Shown here: positions 9,701-22,900 of the stretch, one piece after another
How positions within the stretch are numbered: position 1 is the stretch's first letter
Layout: each line of letters starts with the position of its first letter
Assembly (NCBI GenBank): GCA_022410635.1
Contig: JAJVDF010000860.1
Location: 310,001-374,000, forward strand
Direction: 5' to 3'
Length of the DNA stretch: 64,000 bases
From: Tretioscincus oriximinensis
Lineage: Eukaryota > Chordata > Lepidosauria > Squamata > Gymnophthalmidae
Notes under the pieces: generated by a model
What the model was told of the DNA's origin: nothing
The model's database searches: none
The model's input: only the letters and a program-made list of their open reading frames with translations
Program-made: the position numbers and the translations under genes

Positions 9701-12700
9701 AAATTATATGATAAATATATGCTTTGATTTTCCAAAGCTTTATAAAGTAATTTTTTAAAAAGTTCATATTTAAAACATAAAAGTGATTTGGGATTTTTCC
9801 TGTATATGGTGCTATTTATTGTATTTGTAATGTTTAGTGCTTCTATACAATAAACTGAGTAATATCCCTTGGTTTTTCCTTGCATTAAAATGTTTGTCCC
9901 ACTGTTAGACTTTTTAAAACTTCAAATAATCTCTGTTCATGGTATCTTTCTGAATTAAGCAAAATTCACTCTGCCATAAAACTACCGCTCTGATCACATT
10001 TTTCTGATTAAAAAGATTATAAGCAACTGAGCAAGATCTTGAGTGTCAGATTTTACTTCTTAATCTTCAGTAAGAATTTGAAATTATTTGAAAACTTGGG
10101 TTCAGCATTTAAGCAAGAAATGCTTACTTTTGTGTTTCATTTCCTCTCCTATAAACTTACAACAAAAATAATATGAGATATGGGCTTTAAGACTGGGTTT
10201 ATTATGGATGCTGCTATAGTAATGCATTTTAATCCAATCTAATGTTCAGGCACCCCCTTTATAAGATAACTACGACTAACATATAAAATGCGAGACAACA
10301 GAAAAAATGTCTTTGAGTATTCAGCTTTAGAATAACAGTTTTAAGATGAGTGCTTGGGAAGATGTTACTTTGTAAAGTGGGAACTTATAAAGCAATTTGA
10401 ATACATGAAAGTTTAAGTGAATTTTAAGGAAGTTTAAGGAATTGTTTTTAGTAATGAATGCAAACATTTGTAGTAAAAAATGCAAGCCACAGAAATACAT
10501 AGCAAACTGCATTTTGCACTGCAAAAATTATACCCCTATGAGAGCGATTTCCATTATTTGTATTAACAGAAAAATTAAAACTTCAATTTGGAAAGATGCA
10601 ACATTTAACTTGAAATGTTTTTGGTACATATAACTGGATGGAAGACTTCGTAGACAGTGAAATTTTGCGTGGCCTGTAGTTCTAAAATGTACAAAGAATT
10701 GAGAACAGCTATTGAATGTGTTGTAGGTTAACCATTACAAGTATTGAGTTTTTCAAGGTGATAAATATCTGTTTGGCCACCTGTGACCATTCCAAACAAA
10801 AAGTGATACAGAGAAGACTTCTATTATATTAAGTTTATTAAAAATAACATTACAAAGCTAAAACTTTGATATAATATATATTTGACAGTTGTCAATTCTT
10901 TATTCCATGAATCCTCTTGGAGTAAAAAAATCTTTCCTTCTCCAGCATTTTCCCAATTGTCTTCTGCCTTCCTGTCATTTTCACATATCCTTGACACTCC
11001 TGTGACATTGTTAAACTGTCATTTCACAAGCTAGCGAGGCTGTGATCAAAAAATATGACAAGGGTTACACACCTCCCTCCTGAGGGTTACTGTATGTTTA
11101 CATTTTATGTTACTTGGATTGAGGGATTATTTCTAGCTGTATGAACTGTAATTGTAATGTATAATTGATAATAGCTGATGTTTTACTTTGTTTATCCTGT
11201 ATGTTTCCTGCAAACCCCTTGGGCAATTTCCAAATTGGAAAGTCGTGTAAATATGATTCATTGATATAAACGAGGCAAAACAGCATTAACAAAACCAAAG
11301 TAATTCACAGGGCACTGGAAATCTGGCAACAGGAGGCGATTGAGCAATAAATAACTCAATACATATATATGGAAATAGTCTTTGCGTAAATAAGAGCCAG
11401 TTTGATGTAGTGGTTAGAATGTTGGACTCTTATCTGGTAGTCTCCTGGTTCATTTCTCCAATCCTCCATGAAAGCCAGATGGGTGACTTGAGCCAGCCAC
11501 AGTTCTTTAGAACTTTCTCAGCCCTACCTACATCAGGGGGCATCTGTAGTGGAGAAAGCAACAAAAGCTGTATGTGCCACCCTTTGAATGGCTGCCCTGA
11601 GACCATGTATAGGGTAGGAAATAAGTACAAATAAGTAAATAATCTTGCAGAATGGCATGTGATTATCGTATTACAGTATAAGATGTGTTAGCATATATGG
11701 TGCCTCTGTAAAACTTGCCAAGGAATATTTCTGAAAGATAAAAAAAACATAATTTAGGGTAATTTTAGAGAAAAAATGTGATAAAAATGCAGTTCATTAG
11801 AACAAACAGGTCATTATAATGATAAAAGTAACAGTAACTTATAGTTTATGGAAAATATTTGTATACTCCTGCATTTTTATGAGAGTAATTGAGAGCTTCA
11901 AAATTTGATAGGAAGTACTGTATGCTATATTCTTGATCATTTTTCTCTTCTGCTTTACTGAAGTGAGAATTTAGCATTAATTTAATTGTTTGGAATTCAT
12001 ATTATTCATTTTTGTTTTTAAGCTATGAAAGACCCTACAGCTGTGGAACGAGCAAACTTATTGAACATGGCGAAGCTGAGTATTAAGGGGCTAATTGAAT
12101 CTGCCTTGAGTTTTGGTCGGACACTTGATTCAGACTACCCACCACTACAACAGTTCTTTGTTGTGATGGAACATTGCTTGAAACATGGCCTTAAAGGTAT
12201 TAAAAGCATTGATTATGTTTACTGTACTTTCTTCTTACCAAATCATCCTATAATTTTAGAGGTTGTGTTATTTTTAATTGCAATCACGAGCAAACCTTGA
12301 TAAATATTACAGAGTACAGTGCAGTAGTTCAAGAATAAGGCAAACAGCCCGGAAAGGAGAGGATTGCTGGATTGATTTTCAGCCTTTACCCAAACATCTG
12401 CCAAAAAAGCTGCATAGAGGTGCAGAATTATGATTGATTTCTGATTGGCTTTGTGAATATCTATATGGACACCAATTGCTTTCATTTGTATCAGTACCAA
12501 CTCTTCTGTGTCTCTTTTCTTACACTGTTTTTTTTCCTCCATTATTAAAGAAACCTTTTGTGGCAATTGCTCAAATTCTTTGCTTCAGTTTTGTTAGTGG
12601 ACTGAACTGAAATGATTTCCAAATTAAATACTGTCTTGCCTTTTTTTGAAGTTTAAAAGACTTTATTTCCAAAATATGCTACATTACAATATAAACTTTT

Positions 12701-15700
12701 AATTCCTGTATCCAGTGCTTCAGATAATTTCCCCTCTTTTTCCCCTCCTCCCCAACCCCAACCCTTATTTATATCATATTCAATCTTATTTCGCTATAAG
12801 GATTTATATCTGGAATCTCAATTTTAATTTCATCACTTATTCCCTAATCTTGCCCTTATATAGTTTAACTGTGAACTATTTTTGTTTACAATCCCTTATT
12901 TTCCACATATTAATTCTGGAACACAAGAACATAAGAGACCTGCCGAATCAGGCCACTGCCAATCTAGTCTAGCATTTAGAGGCCCACCAATTGCACCTGG
13001 ACAGTCTGGAACAGAAGAAGGCAAAATCTTCACCTGTTCTTGGCATCCTGCAAATGGCATTTCAGGAATACTGCCTGTTGTTCCTTCTTGGAGGCAGTAT
13101 CAAGACACCCATCCTAGTAGCTATTTATATCCTTGGCTTCCATGCACTTGTCTAATTCTGTCTTAAAGCTATCCAGTACATTATTGACGGTACAGAAAAT
13201 GTATGAATATATAATCAATGTGATCGCGTCTGAAATTTCTAACTAGTTCCAAAAGAGATGCCCGCTACTACCACCTCTTCTAGCAGTAATTAGAAATTTC
13301 AGTTGCAATCACATTGATTATATACTGCTCAAAACAATTAAGGGAACACTTTAACATAACATAACATTCATACATTTTATGTACTGTCCATAATGTACTG
13401 TCTTTCTTCCCACTTACCAGAATAGTCTGAGCACATGAAATTATCTTATATATGACATCTCTTACACTAATTGGCATAATTATATCTAAATTTTGTCTTA
13501 CCTTATTTTATTTTTTGGTATATTTTTCCCCTTGAAGCATAATCATTCCTTGGAGAAAAGCCATTGTAGCCAGAAATGGAAGCAGTGGTCTAGATGGACA
13601 CAAGAAGAAACTGTCCAATACACTTGACTGTTGTTAACTGTATTGATTTCAGAAAATTCCTGATCATTGCAATCTTACTAACAAACATATATAAGGAGAA
13701 TAAATGTTACTCATTTGGGGTTTACTCGTGAGTATCTGTATAACAACTTGTAGCATTTCAGTTATTTGGATTGTAATTGTATTAAGAAGTAAAGCATGTA
13801 TGTGAAAATACTCTTGTTTTTTTCTTCTAGTAAAAAAATCTTTTCTAAGTTACAATAAAACAATCTGGGGACCTTTGGAGCTTGTGGAGAGATTGTACCC
13901 AGAAGCAGAAGAAATTGCTGCTAGTGTTAGGGACTTGCCAGGTCTCAAGTAAGTTCTGTGGCTTAAAAGATCTCTGAATGTGCAGTAATATCAGCTTGTT
14001 ATATGTAGTGTATCCTTTTACTATGCCTCCTTTCTCCTTATTCTGAGCTGGAATGTCAAAACATTATGATTATTTCCCCAAAACTCCTATTATCTTGAGG
14101 TACTTTAGCAACTGATCTTGGGGACATTTTAAGATAAAAGGGAGTTTGTTTTTATTTACAACAGTACTTCATGGGAAGAAGAGATATCTTATCAGGCTCT
14201 GCTGTTATAAGTAGATGAGGCAACTCTTACTATTTTGAAAGTACGTAATGTGTTTGCTCATAAAAACTTTATTAGATAAAATACAAATGCTGGTGGTTTT
14301 TGAACATTATGTTTAGTTTGTTTAGAGATTAACAATTCTTAAGTAGGAACAGAGGAAAATATTTGATATTTTTAATTTAATTTATTTATTTAAATGTACT
14401 TAAGTACTTATATCCTGCCTTTTACACAAAAGTTCCAGAGTGTATCACATAACATGAAACACAAAAAGATAAAAAATAGTCATACGTGATTTGTTTTTCC
14501 TTTAAACTTAGAAATCAATGTTTAAACACCATGCAAGTGACAATACAGTTGTGCCAACTGGCCGGCAGCCAATCAAAATAATTGTGCTGGTAGTTGGTGA
14601 GAAACCAGTAAAGTTATTTATTATGCAGCTTGTAACACAGTGTTGAATCTTGTTTGCAGCAACTGATTGAGGGGATATTTATATGGAAGCTCAAACCTGA
14701 AGGACTAATCACTGCTCTGGATTTTTCCTCATTACCACTTGCTAACCTTTTGCACAGTTACATTTTAGAGTCCTAGACCAACTTTATTTCCCTTTCTGCA
14801 GAGCAGATTATACAGAGTTAATCTGTGTAGTGGAAATACATTACAGGGATTCTATATTGCCAAAGTCAGTTAAGCCTTATTTAGTGCTATCTTCTGATAA
14901 TAATAATAATAAAAACTGCATTCTTTCTTAATATATTTCTGATTTGTATAACAAACTTTATTTGCAAGCCTATGTTTAGTATTGAAAAGGATAAAGATAG
15001 TGAGGCAACAATAAACAAAGAGGAAATTGGGATGATGTAAAAAACTGAACCTTTAATTCACCGTCCTGTCTTTCCATAAATAATAAAAGGCTTGTGGGAG
15101 AGTTCAACATTCCAAGGTATAACAACCAGTGACAGGGCTTGGAACTTTGACAGCCTTCGGAGACCAGAATCCTGGGTAAATGTCTGGCTACAGACAGAAA
15201 ACAGAGGGAAGCAATAAGGGTGGAAAGATGTAAGAAGTGGAATACCCCAGGGTTCAGTAGTGAGACCAGTACTAGGAGGGAAAGGAAGCAAAGAACAAAG
15301 AAATAAATGGATGAAAGATGGAAGGGAAGAAAGGCAGATAAAGAAGAAAAATTAAAGGAATGAAACATTGAAGCAGCAAGTAAAAGGGAAATGGGAGTGG
15401 GCAATGGAGGGAGGGAGTGGGTGGAGGCAAGAATGGGAGCAAGAGGGAGGCGGGACTAGAGCCTGTTGCATTACAGTAACACAATGGGCTAATTCCACTA
15501 GTAAATTATAATAGATAAATAGCCTTATTATTTAACATCTGCTTGACATATTAAGATAAAAGGGAGCTTGTTTCCATTTACATGTGAGTCCAACTGTCAT
15601 TAAAATCTACCCCTCTACTCTAGAAATGATTTTGCTACTAACTTTATGATTTTTTGTTTCCTTTATCACCTCATACTTTGCAAGTCATTGTTATAACAAT

Positions 15701-18700
15701 GACAACTTTTAATGCTCTGATAAAAAGTATGTTTGTGATAATCACTACATAGCCTTGGAATTAAGGGATGATATCCTGTAATAACATTATGGTGGAATAA
15801 TCAAGTTGAAAACCGAGTTTTAGGGAAAAAAAGACATTTGCTCCTATGATCTGCCATTTTGGAAATGGCCACCAGGGATTCCAGACATAAAGTCCAGCCA
15901 CATCTGTGTGAGGAGCATTAATTATGCTATGCAACATTGTGGGAGCAAGCATCTAGATAAGATTATTCTTTTCATTTAACTCATGTGGTTGCCTTAACAT
16001 CTAGACAATTAGCAAAAATGTTTCCTGTGGATGGAATTGGGCATAGTTTAGCTAAAGAGGTTTCCTTCTTCCCAGGGCTAGCTGTGGTGCAGGCTGGGAG
16101 CTGTAGTATGCAGGACAGGGCCTCATGCAGATACGGCAGAAGCTGCCACTGCTTGGACTACAATTCCCAGCTGGCCCTGCTGAGAGCACAACACCAGCTC
16201 TAATCCATTTTTTTTTCAAATCTGTGCTACTATTCTACTGGTAGCTTCGTGAAGCTGCTGGGCATCATAAAGCATTTGTCATCGTAAAAAAGCAGGCTGA
16301 ATCACAGCTTAAAACAGGAATGCTGTCAGGAAGTAGAGAAACAAGAAGCTGGCACTTGTGCTATTGTTTACCCTGTCCTCACAGAATAATATAGGAACTC
16401 TGTTAAAATTTAAGATATATTATTTATGTTTTCATGATGCCTGTGTTTTGAGTTCAAATGCAAACACAGCTTTCAGTTTCAAAAAGGAAGAAAGAACTGC
16501 AATGCAGTTGAATCTTTACTATTGAATTTATATCCCGCTCACCCCACAAAGGGCTCTGGGCAGCTCACAATACAGTACAAAATATAAAATACAAGATGAA
16601 TTATATAAAAACCAGTACATTGGTGGGAACTGATTTTCACAGACTATAGCTTTCTGCAGTGAACTGGACTTTGTGTGTGAATCTTTTTTCATCTCTTTGT
16701 TCAACATGTTTGCATGAGCAACATATCTTAAAGCTTTTTTTTCCTACTTGGCACAAAAATCCCTCTGTAAGCCACATATTTTTTTTGTTACCAGGAGTGC
16801 GTTAGGACGTGCCCGGGCTTGGTTACGATTAGCACTCATGCAGAAAAAGATGGCAGACTATCTGCGATGTCTCATCCTGCGGAAGGATCTACTTAGGTGT
16901 GTGGCCTGGTCTTTTTTGAGGGGAAGTAGAAGTCTGCTTCAGTGGATGTTTGAATTGTAAATTGGTATCAACTTTAATTAGAACTGTAATTTAAGAAATA
17001 GGCAAAAAGAAACAGATTTCGTTGTCATAATTTGATTATACAGTATAATATCTATGGATATATTTATGCTTATATACTGCCTTATATCTGAAGGTTTCGA
17101 GGTGTTTAACATTAAAAGCAAGACTATAAAATGAACATTTTAAAAGAATGCCTGAAAGTGTGGAATGGTTAGTCGTCAATCAAAAGTCAGATTAAAGTTT
17201 ATTTTCTCAATAAATACAGTTGATGTGGATTGACACACTTCAAAGGGGAGACTGTTCCATAGTCTGGGGCCACCAAAGAGAGTTCCCACCCCCTTAACTG
17301 CTGAGAGAGGTGCTACAACTATTTTTGCTTCTGAGAAGCTCATCTTCCCAAATAATTTCCTTAATTGCTTGTAATTTAAATTCACATCAAGCTAACAGCG
17401 TGGGCAAATTAGAGTACCATATATTGTTACTCATAGATAACTACGTATCTTTTAAATTAATCCACCTTATGTGAGGTAAATTATTGGTCCATGACATTTT
17501 TGTCCTAATGGGATACTTGGATTATAATATTAAATGTCTAAGCAAAATGCAGTTATGCAAATTGGTATTTTTTCCTTTAGCAATTTTTGACTTTTAATAA
17601 TCAATGCTATAGAGATAAGAACCAAGATACATGGTAATACAATAAATAAAATCCCTGTACTGAATACCTCACATAGTTGTCTATGACATAATGCTGTGTT
17701 TTTGGTTCCTGTGTTGCAAAATGTAAATGCTGCCTGTGAAAACTGGATAATATAGGAATTATAGAAGCCCAGGGCACATGACAAAACAGTGTTCTGCAGA
17801 AGGGAGACCAGTGCATCTATGTAATTTAATTTAGTCTGTAATTTAGGGAACTCTTAGAGCATAAACCAGTGTAAATAAAATAATGTTATAGGTTTCCAGG
17901 ATTACATTAAATTATTGAGTTTAATTGCATTGGCTCCCACGCTTTCAGATTTTTTCAATAATCTCTTTAACAGAGAATATAATTTGATTAGTAAGGCAAT
18001 TCACACATCTTAAGTCATTCTATGTTAGCAATATTTACTGTGGGAAATGAGTTTTGGTTCCAGCCAAAGTCAGGCTTTATTTGTCTTGGAGCGGGGGAGC
18101 TGTAGGTTTGACTCTTACTAACATTAATAATGTCTCTTACAGTGAATTTTATGAGTATCATGCTCTAATGATGGAGGAAGAAGGAGCAGTTATTGTTGGG
18201 CTGCTCGTTGGCTTAAATGTAATAGATGCAAACCTGTGCATAAAAGGAGAAGATCTCGACTCACAAGTAGGTGGATATGAAGCTTTCCTTTGAAGTTTGT
18301 CTTAAAAGCTGATTAAATAAAGCAATTGAGGAAGAGACTCAAGTGCTTAGAATTAGAAATGCTAAGTGTTCTTAAATTATAAAAGAATATTTTTATTGTT
18401 TAATTACTCTAGGGATGCACAACCACTGGGGAGAAAATGGTTGGGGAAAAAAGTGAATATGAATTTGCTTTGCTTTTCTCCCTTCCTCCTCAACCCTGGT
18501 TTAGTGGCTGCACAAGGAGGAAAAATGCTTTCCTCCCTCTCCCTTTCAAGTGGCCTCATTTAATCCCGTGGTGCCAGTTTAAAGACTCTTGCTGTCTGCA
18601 TGCTCCAAGTAGCCACTGAGTTCTGGGATTGTCCTGCTGCATCTTCCTCCTTGCTGCCTTCCTTCCCCCGGAACCTGTTAAAGGAAGGGGGAATTACGTG

Positions 18701-19948
18701 GAGACGTGGCTGGAGGATCCCAAGCCTAGCTGACCATTTGGAGTACGCAGCCAGCCAAGTCTTCTTTTACACCTCTAAATTTGTATATGTTTACACTTGT
18801 GCAAAATTGGGGGGAGGATGGTTCTGGATGGGGTCTTCTGGCTCCTAAGAAGTCCATGGCACCCCCAAGCATTGTTTGGCCCCACTGGCTATGGAGATTC
18901 CAGGGCTATCCTATTGCTATTACTGCTTTTGGCAGTAACTGCAGTGAGAAAATCAAACTGCTGTCAAAATTGACAGTAGTAATGGAAGAAACTTCCTGGG
19001 ATCTCAGTGGACACTGGGGCTGTCCAATGTTTGGGGGCATCATAAGCTTCCTAGGAGCCCAGAAGAACCTCATCCCCAACCACCTCTCCAGCCCTAAGCC
19101 TCGCATCAGACAGACATTGTACCTGAGCAGTCTGGGACAGAAGAAGGCAAAATGTTAAACTGCTCTCAGTGCCCTGCAAAAGGCATTTCAGGAATACTGC
19201 CTGTTGCACAAACCTTTTTTGTGTTCCATTTTAATAAAATGGAACATGGAATAGATAATTCAGTTCACACTTGCAGGGAATGAAGAGCAGGTAAAGATAT
19301 CACGTTCATGTTCTTCTTGAGATAGCCAAAAACAAGAACACATTCCTTTTGGGACATGGTTCACAATACGTTGTGTGCCATGTGGCGAACAGACATTATT
19401 TTGACTCCCTTGCTGATTTTTCTTTTTATATTTAGAGATGGTCATAAGAAGCTAGGAAAAAAATCTCTAATTAAAATGCTGCTCACAGCAGCAAAATTTG
19501 TCATAGCGGGGGAGTGGAAATCTACTCACCCTCTTACTAAAAAAGACTGTATATCGAAGTTTTGAGACACCTTAATCAATGAACTGATCACGTGTCAACT
19601 CTCCCGCATGTTTGGAATTAAACAGGATCATCTCACAGAATTCAGGGAGAAATAGTCACCCTTTTTCAGAATGGTAAGACTAGACGAATCGTTGCGATAC
19701 CCTACATCAGATAGTATGTCAACCATCTATGATAAACTCTCTAAGTTGCTCCCTTACCTGCCAGACATGACAGGTTGATACAGTTTATTTGCTGAATTAC
19801 TATGAATCTCCTCTGATTGCTAATGTATCACACTTGAAATGGTTGTATTATGACCAATGAGCAGACCATGACAAGAGACTATGTTACATGTAAGAGTTTT
19901 GTTTACATGTTCAAAAGTTTGTACTGTTCAAAAATTTATACAATAAAA

Positions 19949-19988
<40 letters not shown>

Positions 19989-22900
19989 ATAAAAAGAGAT
20001 AGCCAAAAACATTAGTGGGTCATTATGTGAGACTATATAGGCCAGGGCTCCTCCAGCAGGGCTCCTCTTACGTATTTTGATTTACCCGCACTTACGGTAA
20101 CTTCCCTTATTGCCAACAGGACTTGCAATCAGGCAGATACAGCAACTTGCTTCTAATGTTAAACAGGTTACTCTATTTCTTTATAGGTTGGTGTGATTGA
20201 TTTCTCCATGTATTTAAAAAGTGAAGATGAAATTGAAAACAAGGAAAGGTAATTTTTTTAACTTATGTTGACAACTGACAGTCTAGAGTGGCTTTAATAG
20301 TTTCTTTTCCTTGGAAAGGTATTTTTGGCAAAGAGTGAGACTTTCTGAATGCAGTAATTTTTTTCTTTTAATATAGAGCCAGAGTGAATAATTATATGAC
20401 AATGTGGGTTACTGAACGTGGCAGCAATCTGGCTGGTTAGGTGGGTGTCCCCTTCCTCCCTCTCTGCTCTATGTATGCCCCCATCTCAGCTGTGCACTTG
20501 ATGGAAGAGGATGACCATTCCAGAGAGGGCATACTGTTTTTTGATCAAGGGTTATTTTTGAAGAAGGGTCACTCACCTTCTTGCTGCCCTCCATGATTGG
20601 GTAGCAGGGGGGTTCCTTGGGTTTGCTATCTCTTTCCTTCTCAGTGCCACCCACTCCTCTCACCTTCCGCTGGGCTCTACTGTGCTGATCTTCCTAGGTG
20701 CATTTGGTGTAGAATGTCCAGACACTGGGGGAAAATTATTATCATTAATTTGTTTTTCCTTTTGCACCCAGGGCAACACTGCCAGACCTTCTCCCACACT
20801 ATGCCACTCAATGCCACAGGTCTTTCCCTGTGATGACTGCCTTCTCTTTGAGCTCTTATGGAACACAGCCATATTATTGTGTAATTGGGCTTTCCCTATC
20901 CTTCACCCTTGGGTTAGTTGAGCAACATTAAGAACAGTAAGAATGAAATAATTAAAGTGAAGTCCTACCATCTTCTAAGGTTGAAGGAGTGTTGACTTGG
21001 AAGGAGACTTTTTTGTAGTGGTTCGCAGGCTTAGGAATAACTTATCAGTAGAATTCAGAGAAATAGCACATTGACGTGTCTACGAAAGCTCGTGCTGCCT
21101 GCCTTTCTCTTGTTGGTCTCTAAGCTCTCTTGCTGGACATTCTCGGTAGTTGTCACACAGTTACACTACTGTTATCTGGCTTTTGATGACTAGTTAAAAC
21201 ATCTCTCCACAGCCAGGCCTTTGATGTTTAGTTATATTTGAATGTTTTCTTGCTTAAGGGCTAAAATTGGCATTTAATAACAGTTTTGCTTAATAATGTC
21301 TTATTGATTTGTCCATGTTTTATGTAGTTGGTTTAATTGCAAGCATGGTTTCACTTGTATTGGATCTTCTAGTGAAGGGCAGAATATAAATGGTTAGGAA
21401 TAAATACATTTTAAATTGCTGACTTAAAACCCTTTATGTGCAGCACTTGATTAATATTTAATTAATTCCATTTAGAAGTGACCATATTGCTGCTATATTG
21501 GATCAAAAGAATTATATCGAAGAACTGAACCGACAGCTGAAGTAAGTGCACAAATGAGTATTGTGCAGAAATTAAAAACAAATTCTATTTTAAAACTTGA
21601 CTTTTTGGTAACTGCACAATACCTGTAGAATCATAAAGTTGGAAGGGATCTTGGGGATACTTGGTTCACTAACCCCTTCCAGAAAGATGCCATTTCAACT
21701 TACTGCTTCTTGTCAACAATAGGGAATTGGACTATTCCCTCTGCACTGTGATAACTCTTGGAGCAAAACCCCCAATTACTTCTACTACTTTTCGTGACAG
21801 AGCAGGGAAAGGAAATTGGGATGATGATGGGGTTCAATGAAAGTGTTGTCCCAATGTGCAGCAGTAGCAAAAAAAGCAAATTCCATGTTGGGAATAATTG
21901 GGAAAGGAATTGAAAACAAGTCAGCAAGTGTTGTTTTGCCTCTTTATAAATCTGTGATGAGGCTTCATTTAGACCAGTTCAGTTCTGGTCACCACATCTC
22001 AAGAGGGATATTGTGGAACTAGAGAAGGTGTAGAAAAGGGCAACAAGAATGATCAAGGGTTTGGTGAACCTCCTTACGAAGTCAGGTTGCAACGTCTTGA
22101 CTTCTTCAGCCTCGAAAGGCAACGTTTGAGAGGTGATCCAATTGAAGTGTACAAAATCATGCATGGGATGGATAGGGTGAATAGAGAAAAAATGTTTTCT
22201 CTATCACACAACACAAGGACCAGAGGGCACGCCTTGAAACTGATGGGTAGAAAAGTGAGAACAGACAAAGGAAAGTATTTTTTTACCCAGAGGGTCATCG
22301 GCCTGTGAAATTTACTTTCTGAAGAGGTGGTGGTAGCTAACAGCTTGGATAACTTCAAGAAAGGACTAGACAGGTTTATGAACACAAAGGGTATAAATGG
22401 GTACTAGGATGGATGTTTGGATGTTGCCTCCGGGATGGAGTAACAGGCAGGACTCCTGAAATACCATTTGCAGGGAGTCATGAGCAGGTACTATTTTTCT
22501 TTCCTCTATTCAAACTGCCCAGGTGCATCTGGTGGGCCTCTGTGTGAGACAGAATGCTGATTTAGGTGGGCTCTGGCCCGATCCAGTATGGCTGTTCTTA
22601 TGTTCTTAGGTTATAAATCTTATAATATAGTTTCTTTTACATTGTTTTCCAATGGAAAAGTACCGTACTTAAATTTGTATTTCTATTTCCCACATACGTG
22701 GTATGTAAAGAAGGATAGTGATATATTTTTTTTCTTTTCTGATTTTTGAGCCTTTTTTTGTCTGGAAAATATCATTTCTTCAAAAATGTCAGTGCAGAGA
22801 AACTGCCTTAATCCCATTGAATCAATGAGACTTACATCTAAGAAAACATGCTTATAAGAGAACAGAAATTATAGGGCACTTAATTTCAAAGCCTTGGCTT

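Noticed and set aside
16505..16625. Unannotated small exon next to RUFY2 exon 4
   Set aside because: The sequence is an L2-like LINE tail seen at six or more other places in the window.
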